Source: Mesocentrotus franciscanus (taxonomy: Eukaryota; Echinodermata; Echinoidea; Camarodonta; Strongylocentrotidae). Taken from it: a stretch of 64,000 bases of DNA. Position numbers and translations under genes: made by a program. Every line of letters begins with the position of its first letter. Position 1 is the stretch's first letter. The notes beneath the pieces are model-generated. The model searched no databases and had not been told where the DNA came from. It worked only from the letters and a program-made list of their open reading frames with translations. This document shows positions 47,829 through 58,895 of this stretch, one piece after another. The stretch lies in contig CP137675.1 in the NCBI GenBank assembly GCA_037976565.1, forward strand, positions 16,457,330 through 16,521,329, written 5' to 3'.

Positions 47829-48819
47829 GGATGATAAAATCGTTAATGAAAAGAGGCATACAGAAAACGACAAAATGTAAACATCCAGAGAGAGGGTGGG
47901 GAGAGAAAGAGAGAGGAGAGAGAGATATAGGGTAGAGAGAGAGAGAGAGAGAGAAAGATAGACAGACAGAGACAGAGGGAGAAAGGGGGATGCGGGGGAA
48001 ATAGAGAGATTGGATTGTAGAGTATCTTAAATATTTTGTAACTCTATTATATACAGGAAAGAAATAGACATAACATGGAAATGCAATTACATCAACTTGA
48101 ATCGTTTTGAGTGTGCACTTAACCTTTGGACAACTCCAAACATTAAAAACAACATGAATGTATTAAGAAGCATTTTGATTAAAAAAAACCTCCGGTAATA
48201 AAGTTGCCAATTCTTCCTGAACTGTACTTGATTTCTGTTATACCTGTCAAAGTGGCGATTATTAATTATCCTTGGGCGATAAATTGAGATTTGTTTTGGT
48301 TGTCTTACCATTGAAAGCGATGGCTTTGGAGAAAAAATAAATAAAAACTATTTCACTACTATATAATAATATCCTACTACCATAGTGAAATTGATATGAA
48401 CAACAAGTGAATTGTTTTCTCTGAATTAGAATGGACATGGTAGATTAAATAAATTATCACAAGAAACCAAATAGTTTGCACAATCCCTGACGTAATTCTT
48501 TATTTCACTATGACCATTCTTTGACAATTTATTGAAACATGAATATGATGACTATTACGCAGTGGCAAATGTAACATCTCTCTCCTGCTTTGATGTAGGT
48601 CTATTTTGCTCTGTATTCTGCCAATATTTTCAGTGGTCTGGACGCCCGATTTTAACATGATTTCCCAATATCTGACAACTACAAGCACATTTCACCGGCT
48701 GCACTAGGCGTAAGAAATTCATGATCTTAATGATCCCTATGGGGATATTAGTTGCGGAACACCACTTCTTGTGTCATCCACCGATTTTGTTACGAAGAGG
48801 TGTTTAGCGTAAGAGGACT
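47829..48819. other. Spacer with GA tract
   Basis: A purine tract of GA units fills 47885-47995. Beyond that, nothing is recognised. Confidence 0.5.
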
Positions 48820-49740
48820 GGCAACAACAGGTGAATTCTATGTACTGGGCAGGGTAAATTGAAATACAGTTCACAATTGAATTATCAATACTCCTTGTAA
48901 ATTTGATGAGGGTTTTTTTTGGGTGTGTGTTTTGCAAATCAAGAATGAAAGCTGGGCTGGCTGAATTAGGGCCTTTGTTGAATACTTTTAGATATGTCAC
49001 ATTCTCAAGAAGCATAAATCGGGGCAAATTTTTCAAATACTTGAAATATTACAAAACTCGGTAAGGGTATGAAGAATTTAGCTGTTAACTGTATATAGGC
49101 CTACCTTAAATAGTATACATGTAGAGGAAACAGAGGGAAAGAGAGGGAGAGATAGGAGAAAGGAGGGGTGAGTGGGGAAGGGAAAGAAAAGATCAGATGG
49201 CTACAGAAAAGGCAACAAGTGATGTCTATGAACTGTGCAAGGTACACTAACATATAAACCATTAACCATACAACTTGGGAGGGAAAGGGAGTGGGAGAGA
49301 TGAGGGCAGAGGGACAGGTGAGATGTCAACAGCAATAGCAACAAAGGAGTTCTATATACTGGACAAGGTAAACGAAAATATAATCATACAACTGAAGAGG
49401 AAGAGAGAGGAGGGAGAATGGAAAGAGAGAGGGTGTGGAGAAAGGGGCCAGAAAAGAAATGGATGGGTAGGAAATCGAAAGAAAAATGAAGAAGGAGAAT
49501 AACAATGACAGCAAGTGAACTCTATGTACTTGGGAAGGTATATCGAAATACAACCCTTATAAATCTGGCGTAGGAGAGAAGGGAAGAGAAGGGAAGAGGG
49601 GGTAGAGACAGAGAGAGAAAAAAAAATAAGGGTGAGTAAGGAAGAGAAAGGAAAGAGGAGATGAACGACCACAATATGAACAAATGACGTCTATTCACTG
49701 ATGGGCGAGATTTTACCATACAAGCATAACTGGAGACAGA
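48820..49740. repeat. Degenerate array with conserved core separated by purine-rich spacers
   Basis: A core like GCAACAAGTGA..TCTATG followed by TACTGGGCAAGGTA recurs at about 48823, 49207, 49333, 49507 and 49675. The three later intervals are about 127, 172 and 169 bp. Between cores are GA-rich spacers (GAGGAAGAG, GAGAAGGG and similar). Cores are better conserved than the spacers. The minus-strand Ser/Phe/Leu frames here are artefacts of the purine tracts. Confidence 0.7.
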
Positions 49741-51164
49741 TAATGGGGGGGGGGGTAATATAATAGACAGATTGAAGAGGGAGTAATAATTGACAGTGAT
49801 AGACATGAATATTTAAAGAGATAGAGAAAGAAAGACACACAGGCAATGATAGAGAAAACAGAGAGGGAGAGAGAGAAAGACATACAAACAGAGAAAGAGA
49901 AAGACATGGGAGTGGATGGAACACCATCTCGTTTATATTGAGTGTGTAGCCTACTCATTTTAAAGAGCTCTTCAAACTGCAACATGTAGAAACCCATAAG
50001 TGCGTCGTATTTAGAAAAATCGAAATATTTTTTTCCTCTGACGGTTGAACAAAACAGTATAGATGAAAGAACCCATAAAAGGAGACAGCGAAAGACCTTG
50101 GCGGTCGGGCAAGGGGAATGGGATACAAGACGGGTACGGTCGTGTTTCATTAATTGACATGGTCCTCGGGCCTAAGGAGTGTCTTCTCTCTCTCCCTAGA
50201 CATGGGATATCACTACAGTTGGAAGAAGAGGTGAGGCAAATGATGACAGTAATTGTCCCTTCAGTCTGGTCGTGCCTCTGCCACTAGATAATGTGAACCA
50301 AAAATAATGGGGCCATTTTTAGGTTTGGATAATGGTAAAACAATTATAGACTACGAATGCCATCATATTTATTTCAAAAATGGCAGATGTGTCTCCCCCC
50401 CCCCTTCTCTCTCTCTCTCTCCTATATCGTCCAGAAGGTATCATTTTTTACTTCAAATACATGAATACAAAAGTAATGATAAACCTTTAGCATGTTTAAG
50501 CGTCAGTTTTCTTCGTCCACCAGTGGCCACCAACGACGCATTGCGTCTATACGACAGGAAGGTCGTTGGAAACCGATGGCGTATAACAGACTTCATCAAG
50601 AAGGAACGGATCTTTCTTCGTGTTTGACAGTTATACGCATTTAAGAGTGTGTCCATTAACTTCTTTTTTTCTGTAGAACATGTCATATCAATGCTAAATT
50701 TGACACCCAAAGAAAAAGAATGTGCACTACTGCTTTTACAGCTTTGTTCAGCATATTCTCACTGAAATTCGGCGCCACTTGAGTCAGATGAAGTTGCCTA
50801 AAAGAAACCCGATAAATGCTTCTACGAAAAAAAAAACATCTCGTCGCGCCTAAACAGGGCATCATTTAACAAACATCCGATGACCTTTACTTTAAATATC
50901 AATAATCATTGCCACGGGACATTTTCCGAATTAGATGACGAAAAAATAAGTTAAAGAGAACCTCCCTTGCATCGTCCATTCAATTAGTATAGAAGAGGAT
51001 AGAAAGGGGCAAATTTCCTCCCCCTGCCAACGGATTTTTCTTCTGAAAGTCAGACAGCACAAAATGACAGTAAGCGTATAATGCTTTTGTATAAAACGGT
51101 GGTTTGCGGCGCAGTTGTGTACGCAGTTTTTATTGTCTGCCAGAATTTGGTATACAGCCAGAAG
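49741..51164. other. Spacer with purine tracts
   Basis: GA-rich sequence continues to about 49910, and a short CT run is at 50410-50430. No coding exon is recognised. The 145-codon minus-strand frame 49713-50150 overlaps the low-complexity part. Confidence 0.5.
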
Positions 51165-51204
<40 letters not shown>

Positions 51205-51230
51205 GCTACTTGTATAGCGCACAGGTCCAC
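51165..51230 (-). mobile_element. SINE 3' end fragment with (ATT)n tail
   Basis: On the plus strand, (AAT)n at 51165-51202 is joined to GGCTACTTGTATAGCGCA and GGTCCACC. The order, tail next to a GCGC-containing 3' end, matches the end of the SINE family at 38681. The rest of the element is missing, as expected for 5' truncation. Confidence 0.5.
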
Positions 51231-52779
51231 CTGAAAAAAACAACTCTTTCTTTTTCTCTGTCCCTCGTCAACACTCTTTTATTTATCATCATTATGTAGT
51301 TCCGTTATCCCTGCTGTAGGTACTTGTTCCCATCTTCGCCGTCTTCTTTCTCACTCTCTCTCTCTCTCTCTCTGTCTCTTTCTCCTTTCTTTCAGCATCT
51401 CGTTGAAAGATAACACATCATCTAGCTCTTTATTGAAAGAGATATATATATTTATATATATTCCCTGTAGTTATTTTGGGGTATTTTTTTTATTTCTTCG
51501 TATCTCCCTTTTTTGTCCTTGTCCAATCGATAAAGAGAAAGATTGGCTAGGGTTGCACGAATTTTGCATCTCGATGAGACAACTAGAGACAGGCCTTGGG
51601 GAAGCCAGGGTGTCTTTTAAGTTGTCCAATTGTAGCCGTCGAAACTTGAAGTGAAACTGTAAGTGAGAAGCCACTGCTAAAGGTCCAATGTCATGATTCC
51701 ATAGCCTTCCACGTGAGATGTATTTGGGCGGAGAAATGTGGGAAAAGGTATAAGTGGGTTGACGAAGAACGTGTGCTGAAAGGTGCAACTTTCTGAACGT
51801 ATCCATGGCGACGCCGCGGTGAAGTCTCAAAAAGGTAGGTCCGTCCAAAGCTGGAGATAGCATTAGCGCACTTTGAGCCAAATAGCTAAATTAAAGAATG
51901 TAAAGAATTCCAGTGTTTAATATCAATTCATCATACTCTATTTTTACCTTTTTCTAAAAATCTTGCCTTGTGTAAAAGTGGAAAAATAACCACCGCAAAG
52001 GTAATAGGCATATATGCGCTTTGAATTGCACCCATCTTCCGAATTCCTTGTAAGGAAAGCCACATACTTTATCCTTCAAAACTAAACGGAAATACGAACT
52101 TTACTAAAAAATTGCTAATCCAAAATGACGTGCAATTCACTCATGTCCTTTAAGTTGTTTTAATAAGAAAATCTTGAGTGCAGAAGTGTAGATATACAAT
52201 GGTTATTGCTATATGTTGTTATTGACTCAACTGGTATATTTATACTTTTATATCATTTATTGAATGGCTCAAATCAGTGGCGAAATTTTTCGGGTGCCAA
52301 AAAAAAATTGTGCTCACTCACCCCCGAGTTGAATAAGATAGATGTAATAGCAGACCATACCAATAGCAATGTACAATGTACTGAAGGTCTACGAGGCCGC
52401 ATATAAATGTGACGAGACCGAATCTTTTCGGTCCATTTTGGAAAGTTCCCCTCGGCAGCAAACTTGGAAGATCACAGGGCCTAATGCCACGTGACCTCTG
52501 GCATATAGACCATTCAATTATAATCATCCCCTAAACAGGTCATTTAGTTATGAGCTGTGTATAATTAAATACTGTTATTGTCTATTTCTTTCCAATAATT
52601 ACTTTTTTACATCATAAAATGAAATGACGTGAAACATGTGAAGACCTGCAAAAGTTGGCCTTTATGGCTTCATCGAAGATATCTCCCCATGAATATGATT
52701 ATGTGCACAAAATCGAAATTAGTTCATGTTTTGTAGGGCTTCATTATTTTGTACAATGTTTTGACCATGATGGGAGACA
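51231..52779. other. Spacer
   Basis: A 136-codon minus-strand frame (51471-51881) has no recognised domain and no splice context. CT repeats occur at 51352-51378. No gene is called. Confidence 0.5.
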
Positions 52780-53388
52780 AATAATTGAGGATCGACGTGA
52801 TCTACACTGATGTACCAATGTGTTCACGGTCTTGCCCCATTCCGTTTATGCAATGAGATTGAAATGTATTTCGATAGACATGGACTGAATACGCGTAATG
52901 CTAATTCCCTTTATATTGTGCCGCCTAAACCAAACATTCAACTTTATTGTCAGTCTTAAAATATGCCGGTGCTAAAGTATGGAATCTATTTCCTAATAAC
53001 TTTCAAAATGCTCAGTCTCTGGATATTTTTAAATTAGTGTACAAAAGATCACAATCGAAGCCATTGTAATCACCCCAACCTCTGAGCTGAAACTTTACAT
53101 TTGCATACATTTATATGACTACATTTATGTCCTTTTAACTTTTACTTGATATTGTTATATGTAGCCACCATTTATACTTAGAATCATTTTTGTTAAGGTC
53201 TTGAATTGTTATTTTACCATATTTTGTATTACTTTGATATATTCTGTATTTTACTTTGTTATATTTGGTTGTTGTTACTATTTTTATATTATGCTTTTAA
53301 TACCAGACCCAAGATGCAAAACAGATCTATTTCTGATCTTGTGTACCTGTATAAATGTATAAATAAATAAATAAATAAATAAATAAAA
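52780..53388 (+). mobile_element. Decayed LINE (non-LTR retrotransposon) 3' end, one frameshift, (AAAT)n tail
   Basis: From 52807 a frame reads the C-terminal part of a LINE ORF2. It begins LMYQCVHGLAPFRLCNEI and continues to about 52948. It then shifts frame once and resumes with LKYAGAKVWNLFPNN and FKLVYKR to a stop at 53067-53069. The pattern of GLAP, TRN, a short gap, A.VWN.LP-like and a final F K...YK is typical of the tail after the reverse transcriptase of CR1/L2/Jockey-like LINEs. An (AAATA)n-type tail ends at about 53388. The reverse transcriptase and endonuclease are absent, so the copy is 5' truncated and inactive. Confidence 0.8.
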
Positions 53389-54020
53389 TCCAGATCAACC
53401 GACTCTTTATATTGAAAACTAATCTGTGCACTCGTTTTACTCAGTGTCAGACACTACTTGGAAACATTAAAAAAATATATATTGTATTGCCTCATCATTT
53501 TGGCCGGTAAGGGCGTAAATTTTGGCAAGCGATCGGGTGATATTCGTGTGTGGACAGGATTTTGAGATGCTCAAAAAAAAAAAGATTGATAAATCAGCAT
53601 AATCGGTAATTAGAATTTGAGTCATGATTCATGTTTTCCGTGAAACTCTGGAACAGTCCTAGAAAATCGTAAAACGGGTTGTGGTCGGGGCAGAATGTGT
53701 AAATAATGTCTATATTACGATCCTAGTTCGTTCATAAGCAGTCATCAATACGTCCTTCTCGTCTGTACCCCATCCACAGTCAGTTCATATGAAGTTCAGA
53801 TCGGGTAAATTTGCCATTTCCAGGCAGACCAAGCCAGTCCGTAGTCAGTTTAAACTCATTATCAACTAGTTCTACCTCGTTCCCAATACGTCCAAACCCA
53901 TTTTTAACTAGTTCGCCACTTGTTCCAACTAGTTTGTAACCCGACCACCCCGTTCAGAGACAGTTCAACTCATCCACCCCTCGTTCTAGAGCGTGTGCAA
54001 TCCCGTCCTGGCTCGGGGGC

Positions 54021-54057
54021 TATAAAAACCCAGCGCGTTCTCGCCATTCCTCATTCC
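54021..54057 (+). promoter_or_regulatory. TATA-box plus initiator-like site in foldback module L, copy 1
   Basis: TATAAAAA begins at 54021. Two strings matching the initiator consensus YYANWYY follow, CCATTCC at 54044-54050 and TCATTCC at 54051-54057, putting the putative start A 25 and 32 bp downstream. This is normal RNA polymerase II core-promoter spacing. No open frame of note follows. Activity is unproven. Confidence 0.4.
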
Positions 54058-55319
54058 CGTTCAACTTCAACGCATCAAGCTTTGCAGATCAAGACATTCA
54101 ATTAAAGCCTCCATCTCACTACGTTCTGGAAGATGTTGCCAAAACGGGCTCAAACTGTGTGCGAACGGAGTGAACGTAGTAGCAATTGTTTACGATCTTT
54201 TTAAGAACTTCATGGACGGGCTCGGACTAGCTTGAACGGGAAGGGTGCTCTAGAACTTTGAGCCTGTTCAAAATTTCCCCGTCCTGCAATTAGACGGAGT
54301 GAAAACGTACTTAAAACGAGATGGACGTACTACGAACGGAATTGCCGTACTTCGATCCTACTAGGAACGTGTTACAACCTGACGTGGTCGAGCATCAATT
54401 CGGGATTGCACACGCACGATAGGAGCGCGGTCGAACGCACTAAGAACCAGATGGGGACGAGTTGAACTGTCTCTGAACGGGTTTGTTGGGTTATAAACTA
54501 GTCAGAACAAGTTGTAAACTGATAAGAATGGTTTGGACGTATTGGGAACGAGGTATATTGTTAATAACGGGTTTAAACTGACTACGGACGGGCTTGGACT
54601 GCTTGGAAATGGCAAATTTACTCGATCTGAACTGACTGTGGACGGGGTACACACGAGTTGGACGTATTGTGGACTGTTTATGAACGAACTAGGATCGTAT
54701 TATAGACATTAGTCCAGTCCGAGCTCGTCCATGAAGTCCTTAAACAGATTGTAAACAGTTGCTACTACGTTCAACTCCGTTCGCACATAGTTTCAGCCCG
54801 TTTGGCAACATTTTCAAGAACGTAGTGAGAACTAGTTTGGTGTGATGGGGGCTTTAACGTGAATAACGGTCACATGACTTCGCATCGACGTTCCAAGAAA
54901 TCGAAATGGTACAGCCCCATCACACCAAGCTAGTTCTCACTACGCTCTGATACCGCCCTAGAAAATCGTAAAACGGGTTGTGGTTGAGGTAAAATCTGTA
55001 AATAATGCCTATAATACGATCCTCAATACGTCCATCTCTTCTGCACCCCATCCACAGTCAGTTCATTTCAAGTTCAGATCGGGTAAATTTGCCGTTTCCA
55101 GGAAGTCCAAGCCAGTCCGTAGTCAGTTTAAACCCGTTATTAACTAGTTCTACCTCATTCCCAATAAGTCCAAACCCATTCTAACTAGTTCGCAACTTGT
55201 TCTTACTAGTTTGTAACCCGACCACCCCGTTTAGAGACAGTTCAACCCGTCCACATCTCGTTCTTAGTGCGTTCAAACGCGCTCCTATAGCATGTGTAAT
55301 CCCGTCCTGGCTCGAGGGC

Positions 55320-55358
55320 TATAAAAAAAATCAGCGCGTTCTTGCCATTCCTCATTCC
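55320..55358 (+). promoter_or_regulatory. TATA-box plus initiator-like site in foldback module L, direct copy
   Basis: The same arrangement as at 54021 is retained in the direct repeat: TATAAAAAAA from 55320 and CCATTCC/TCATTCC at about 55345-55358. The spacing between TATA and initiator grows by only two bases. Confidence 0.4.
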
Positions 55359-55559
55359 TCATTTGCGAATTAGAATGCCCTTTTGGCAATTGCCGATGAA
55401 TTTGCATGATAAAAGTGCGAAATTCCTCGTCCGATATGATCAATTTAATGGCTGAAGTGCACTTTTTAATGACAGTCTAAGACGAAAATGGTCCTCCCGT
55501 TAAATTGAGTGAACAATTTATCAAATGAACGTAAAAAAGCGAAATCGGCGGAGAAAGCC

Positions 55560-55690
55560 TATGATAATACTAATACTAATACATGTAGTAACATGAATAG
55601 TAATAATAATTATTAATGTCTTGCGGGTTGAGATTTGAATCCTCAATCCTAGAATTGAGAGTCACTTGAATCAACCACTATACCATGAAA
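55560..55690 (-). mobile_element. tRNA-headed SINE, short copy
   Basis: On the minus strand, TGGTATAGTGG (A box) is followed by GGATTCAAATC (B box) and then CAAGACATTAAT running straight into an ATT-rich tail (ATTATTATTACTATT). The body is nearly absent, so this is a truncated or very short SINE. Confidence 0.6.
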
Positions 55691-56291
55691 CCACCATATA
55701 TTATGAGAGCAGGTAATAGCCCGGCCTGTTATTGTAATCATCTTCCAGTATGGTATTATTATGTCATCGAGGGAAGAAAACGATGCATTAGAGAAGAAAA
55801 TTTAGGTTACACAATTTTTTTTCCCGCATTGTTAGTTTCCTTCCCACGTTGGTCTCCATCGCACAATTTGAATATTGCAGAACTATGGAAAAGTTTATAA
55901 ACAGTTAATTTATCAACTATCCACTAGATCACGACTCCTCAATGAAAATAATGTGAAAATGACTCATAACACTAACTTCTTAAACATGTTGGTGGTGAGG
56001 TTATTTATGTTGTAACTGCATTGATCATGTGACTGGTCATGTGACTGCGTTGTAAAAATAGAAATATCAAACTATTAAAAGATTTATTACGTATTACATA
56101 AGAATAATTATGTATAATGATGTTCTAGAATCATAAAAACAACTTTACATAATTAATCTGAAGTAGGCTAATCGAGTGAACGATGCTGCACGCAAATATG
56201 GGTATATGAGACTACACGCACATTAGGCATCAACATTGTAACTAAAGGTCAATACTCTTATTAGAGATTTTTGAAAATGATGATTTTAATA
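55691..56291. other. Spacer
   Basis: No gene or further element is recognised. Confidence 0.5.
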
Positions 56292-56520
56292 CCCCAGTCA
56301 CACTAAGGGAACCGACACCAGACCGATCAAAAAATTACATTACCCCCAATGGTAAAAAAGTCATTTGGATTGGGGTAGGTGTGAGTGTGGAGTCGGTTTT
56401 GCGATGTGACATGACCGACAAGACCGACAACAGGCCGAACGAAAATATTAAATTATGTCTATGGCCAATAATCAGTCAGTTTGGAGTTAGTCTAACTTCG
56501 GTTTGGCGGTGTGACTGAGG
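56292..56520. mobile_element. 229-bp TIR element with TA target duplication
   Basis: The left tip CCCCAGTCACACTAAGGGAA and the right tip (reverse complement CCTCAGTCACACCGCCAAAC) are inverted, and both insides have ACCGA/CCGAC words. TA flanks both ends (56290-56291 and 56521-56522). It is non-coding and consistent with a Tc1/mariner-like MITE. Confidence 0.8.
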
Positions 56521-56569
56521 TACATGGTAAAAATGCTACTATGGTGTACATAGAGTTTATTTATTTTTT

Positions 56570-56670
56570 TATTTTTTTCTTTCTTTTATTTGTTTAATTC
56601 TTCTTCTTCTTTTTTTTTTCCTTCTTCTTCCTCTTCTTCTTCTCCTTCTTCTTCTTTTACATCTTCCTCT
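56570..56670. repeat. T-rich and (TTC)n tract
   Basis: Poly-T interrupted by CTT/TTC units; no coding value. Confidence 0.9.
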
Positions 56671-57697
56671 CCTGTTGCACATAGAGAGATAAAGGGTTTG
56701 AGAAAACTATCATATGAGAACTCATCCTTCTCTGCAACAGAATGACCAACCCGCAGACAAGGGCGTTGCTGTTGTATGTACTAAGCTTGTAGTTTCACCC
56801 ACTTTTTGAAGGTCAACCATGGTTTTACGTTGGAATATGTTAAAGAATGACGTTTGTCTTTGCCTTCAGAAGCTGTTAAAGTAGATATTCATTAATTTAA
56901 AAAACCAACTTTGTTTTTATTATTGCAAAGGTGAAACTTTGATTGGACAAGGTTATCAAACTCCATTGGTTGGAAACATGCGAAGTAATGATTATTATCA
57001 ATTACAAAACGCTTAAATACAGCCCCGGCATAGCACCTGTAGAGCTCTCCGAACGCTGCTGAGATGTATGACATCACAGGTTGTACATGATTTGCACAAG
57101 CAGACGATGTCCCATAACATCTCACACATTTTCAGTGCCTGTTTTGTCATCTTCTCTTCAGTATTTTCTCTTACTTGACTACCGTCAGGCTAAATGTTTA
57201 ATCTATTGCCTCACTCTAAACCCCGCGCATGGTATTATTTTGATGAAAAATGCAGCGATAAAAAAAATAAAGGAATCTTGACACCATTGTAGTTTCAGCT
57301 GCATACACCGCGGTATGTTCGGCGTGGCAAGAGGAAACAAATGCCGTCCATGCTATCATTCCGGGGTTTTTTCAATGTGAAAGTGTGGTTTCTTTGATTG
57401 TTAATTAACCCCCTATCCTGTGTATTTACAAACAAAAGATTTTAGCTATCATAATCGGTTTCATATCCCCTTTTGAATGGTGTGAAATGCTATCACATTT
57501 ATATACACTAAACTCATTATAATTTGAGAAATAATAGCATTGCAATTATGTTCATTCTTTATGGGATGTCCTCTGCTTGGGCAGTATTGGTGCATTATGT
57601 GACGTTATTAAAACATCGTTATTTTCCTGGTGAATCTCTCGTATATCCCAAATGCTATGGAGGTGGGTTTATTTGTATTTTTTTAAATCACCCGATA

Positions 57698-58791
57698 CAC
57701 TGCAAAAACCAGGGTGTTAAATTTCTAACACCAGTATGGTATTGAATTTTTTTGACACCATTGGTGTTATTTTTAACACCGGTCAGATTTAAGCATGCAT
57801 TAATAATTACTGGGTGTTAAGTAACATGGTGTTGTTTTATGCTTGGTGTTGAAAGTATCATCACGTGATTTCGTTTAAGGCGGTTGATTGGTCGAATAAG
57901 TTTTCACAAAGTGTACGCGCGCTTAATGATTACTTTACACGTGTTCACAGAAAAATACATTTATCATAATTTGTTAAGCAAATTATGACAATGCACATCA
58001 ATTTTGTGATTTGTATTTTCCTTTGGCAATTATTGACCAATAGATTATATGTCCGATCTTGTTACAATTATATTAACGTTTTAGCAATAGATATATTGAT
58101 TATATGATTACTAACCAAGAAACAACATGCATGTTTATTATATATATATGTGTACCAGACTGTAACTAGGCGTTGTGGCGTGCGCCTGTAATCCAGCTAA
58201 CAGTGGAAGTTACAAACTGATTCAGCCGAGGACGCATGTTCGAAACTGAATCGCGTCTTTCGGATGGTGACGTTAAAGGTCGGTCCCCAGACGTAAATAA
58301 TCATATCTGATTGATACACGTCTGTAAAAACCCAATACACACACCACATACATGTTAATCTTGAATTTACTTCAAATGATCTATGTGATGGAGTTAATGC
58401 AATGGACATTAGAATATACCTATTGGTGGACAGTTGCCAACATCGATTATGAATTATCAGTTTACCACTATGGTTCCTCTACCCTGGTCGATAATGGTCG
58501 ATAATAGGGAATATGGAATGTGGGACCATTAGACATACATAGAAAAATCTCTAATGGATCAACAAGAATATAAACACCAAAAGTGGAATTGAATTTGTTA
58601 TGATTCCAGATATTGGTGTTAATCTACACCAGTAGGAGTTGTCAAATATTAACACCAAAAGTGGAATTGAAATTATCTAATTCCAGAAAATGGTGTTAAG
58701 TAACACCAGAGGAGTTGCACGATATAGATACCAAGAAAGTGTTAAATTTAACACCCTTGGTGTTAAATTTAACACTCTGGTTTTTGCAGTG
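57698..58791. mobile_element. 1094-bp TIR element, CACTGCAAAAACC ends, nested in the dispersed repeat
   Basis: The left tip CACTGCAAAAACCAGGGTGT and the right tip (reverse complement CACTGCAAAAACCAGAGTGT) are near-perfect inverted repeats. TA flanks both sides (57696-57697 and 58792-58793). Copy 1 of the host repeat has a single TA at the same place (near 35797-35800, minus strand), so this is a clean insertion. The interior has many GGTGTTAA/TTAACACC words, giving repeated self-complementarity, and carries a SINE at 58160-58345. There is no transposase. Confidence 0.88.
58160..58345 (+). mobile_element. SINE with 7SL-like head inside the nested element
   Basis: Near 58168 the string GTTGTGGCGTGCGCCTGTAA followed by TCCAGCTA closely resembles the 5' domain of 7SL (SRP) RNA, which contains GTGGCGCG then TGCCTGTAGTCCCAGCTA. 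A GTTCGAAAC at about 58228 fits a polymerase III B box. After it comes a body-like segment (TTCGGATGGTGACGTTAAAG, GGTCGGTCCCCAGACG). It may be a 7SL-derived SINE or a 7SL pseudogene joined to a SINE body. The identity to 7SL is from memory of the RNA's conserved core and was not aligned. Confidence 0.5.
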
Positions 58792-58895
58792 TATGTAGTT
58801 GACCTAAAACTTGTACGATGGCCATCTCTTAGCTTACCGGTTTCTAGTGATACATTATTTAACATATTTGTGATTTTCTTTGAATGTCCACTTTA

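Larger units (their letters stand above)
53640..55375. mobile_element. Composite foldback built of inverted and direct modules with about 10-bp periodicity
   Basis: Module L (53659-54064) is repeated directly at 54958-55365 (offset about 1299 bp) and in inverted orientation at 54391-54710. A second module (about 54100-54240) is inverted at 54711-54860, and its tip is again inverted at 54913-54945. Inside the modules, GAAC/GGAC words recur about every 10 bp, for example through 54293-54360 and 54490-54610, giving a degenerate GGACGTANTT-like decamer array. Modular foldbacks with simple tandem repeats in their arms are known from sea urchins (the TU elements); family membership here is inference. 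No transposase frame is visible. Confidence 0.8.
56893..58895 (+). mobile_element. Dispersed repeat, copy 2, split by a nested TIR element
   Basis: Parts 56893-57697 and 58794-58895 together match the minus strand of 35696-36545. This copy also has about 90 bp more near 57020-57110, containing CACAAGCAGACGATGTCCCA. The rest is well conserved, including TATGGAGGTGGGTTTATTTG. The break is at 57697/58794, where the nested element sits in a TA. Confidence 0.8.

Noticed and set aside
49326..50150. Group of overlapping minus-strand frames up to 145 codons
   Set aside because: They read the pyrimidine complement of the GA-rich array and have low-complexity Ser/Leu/Phe composition.
51471..51881. 136-codon minus-strand open frame
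   Set aside because: No recognised domain or splice context; consistent with a chance open frame.
53640..55375. CRISPR-like array
   Set aside because: Regular repeats are present but they are degenerate decamers without unique spacers, in an animal genome setting; no Cas genes are present.
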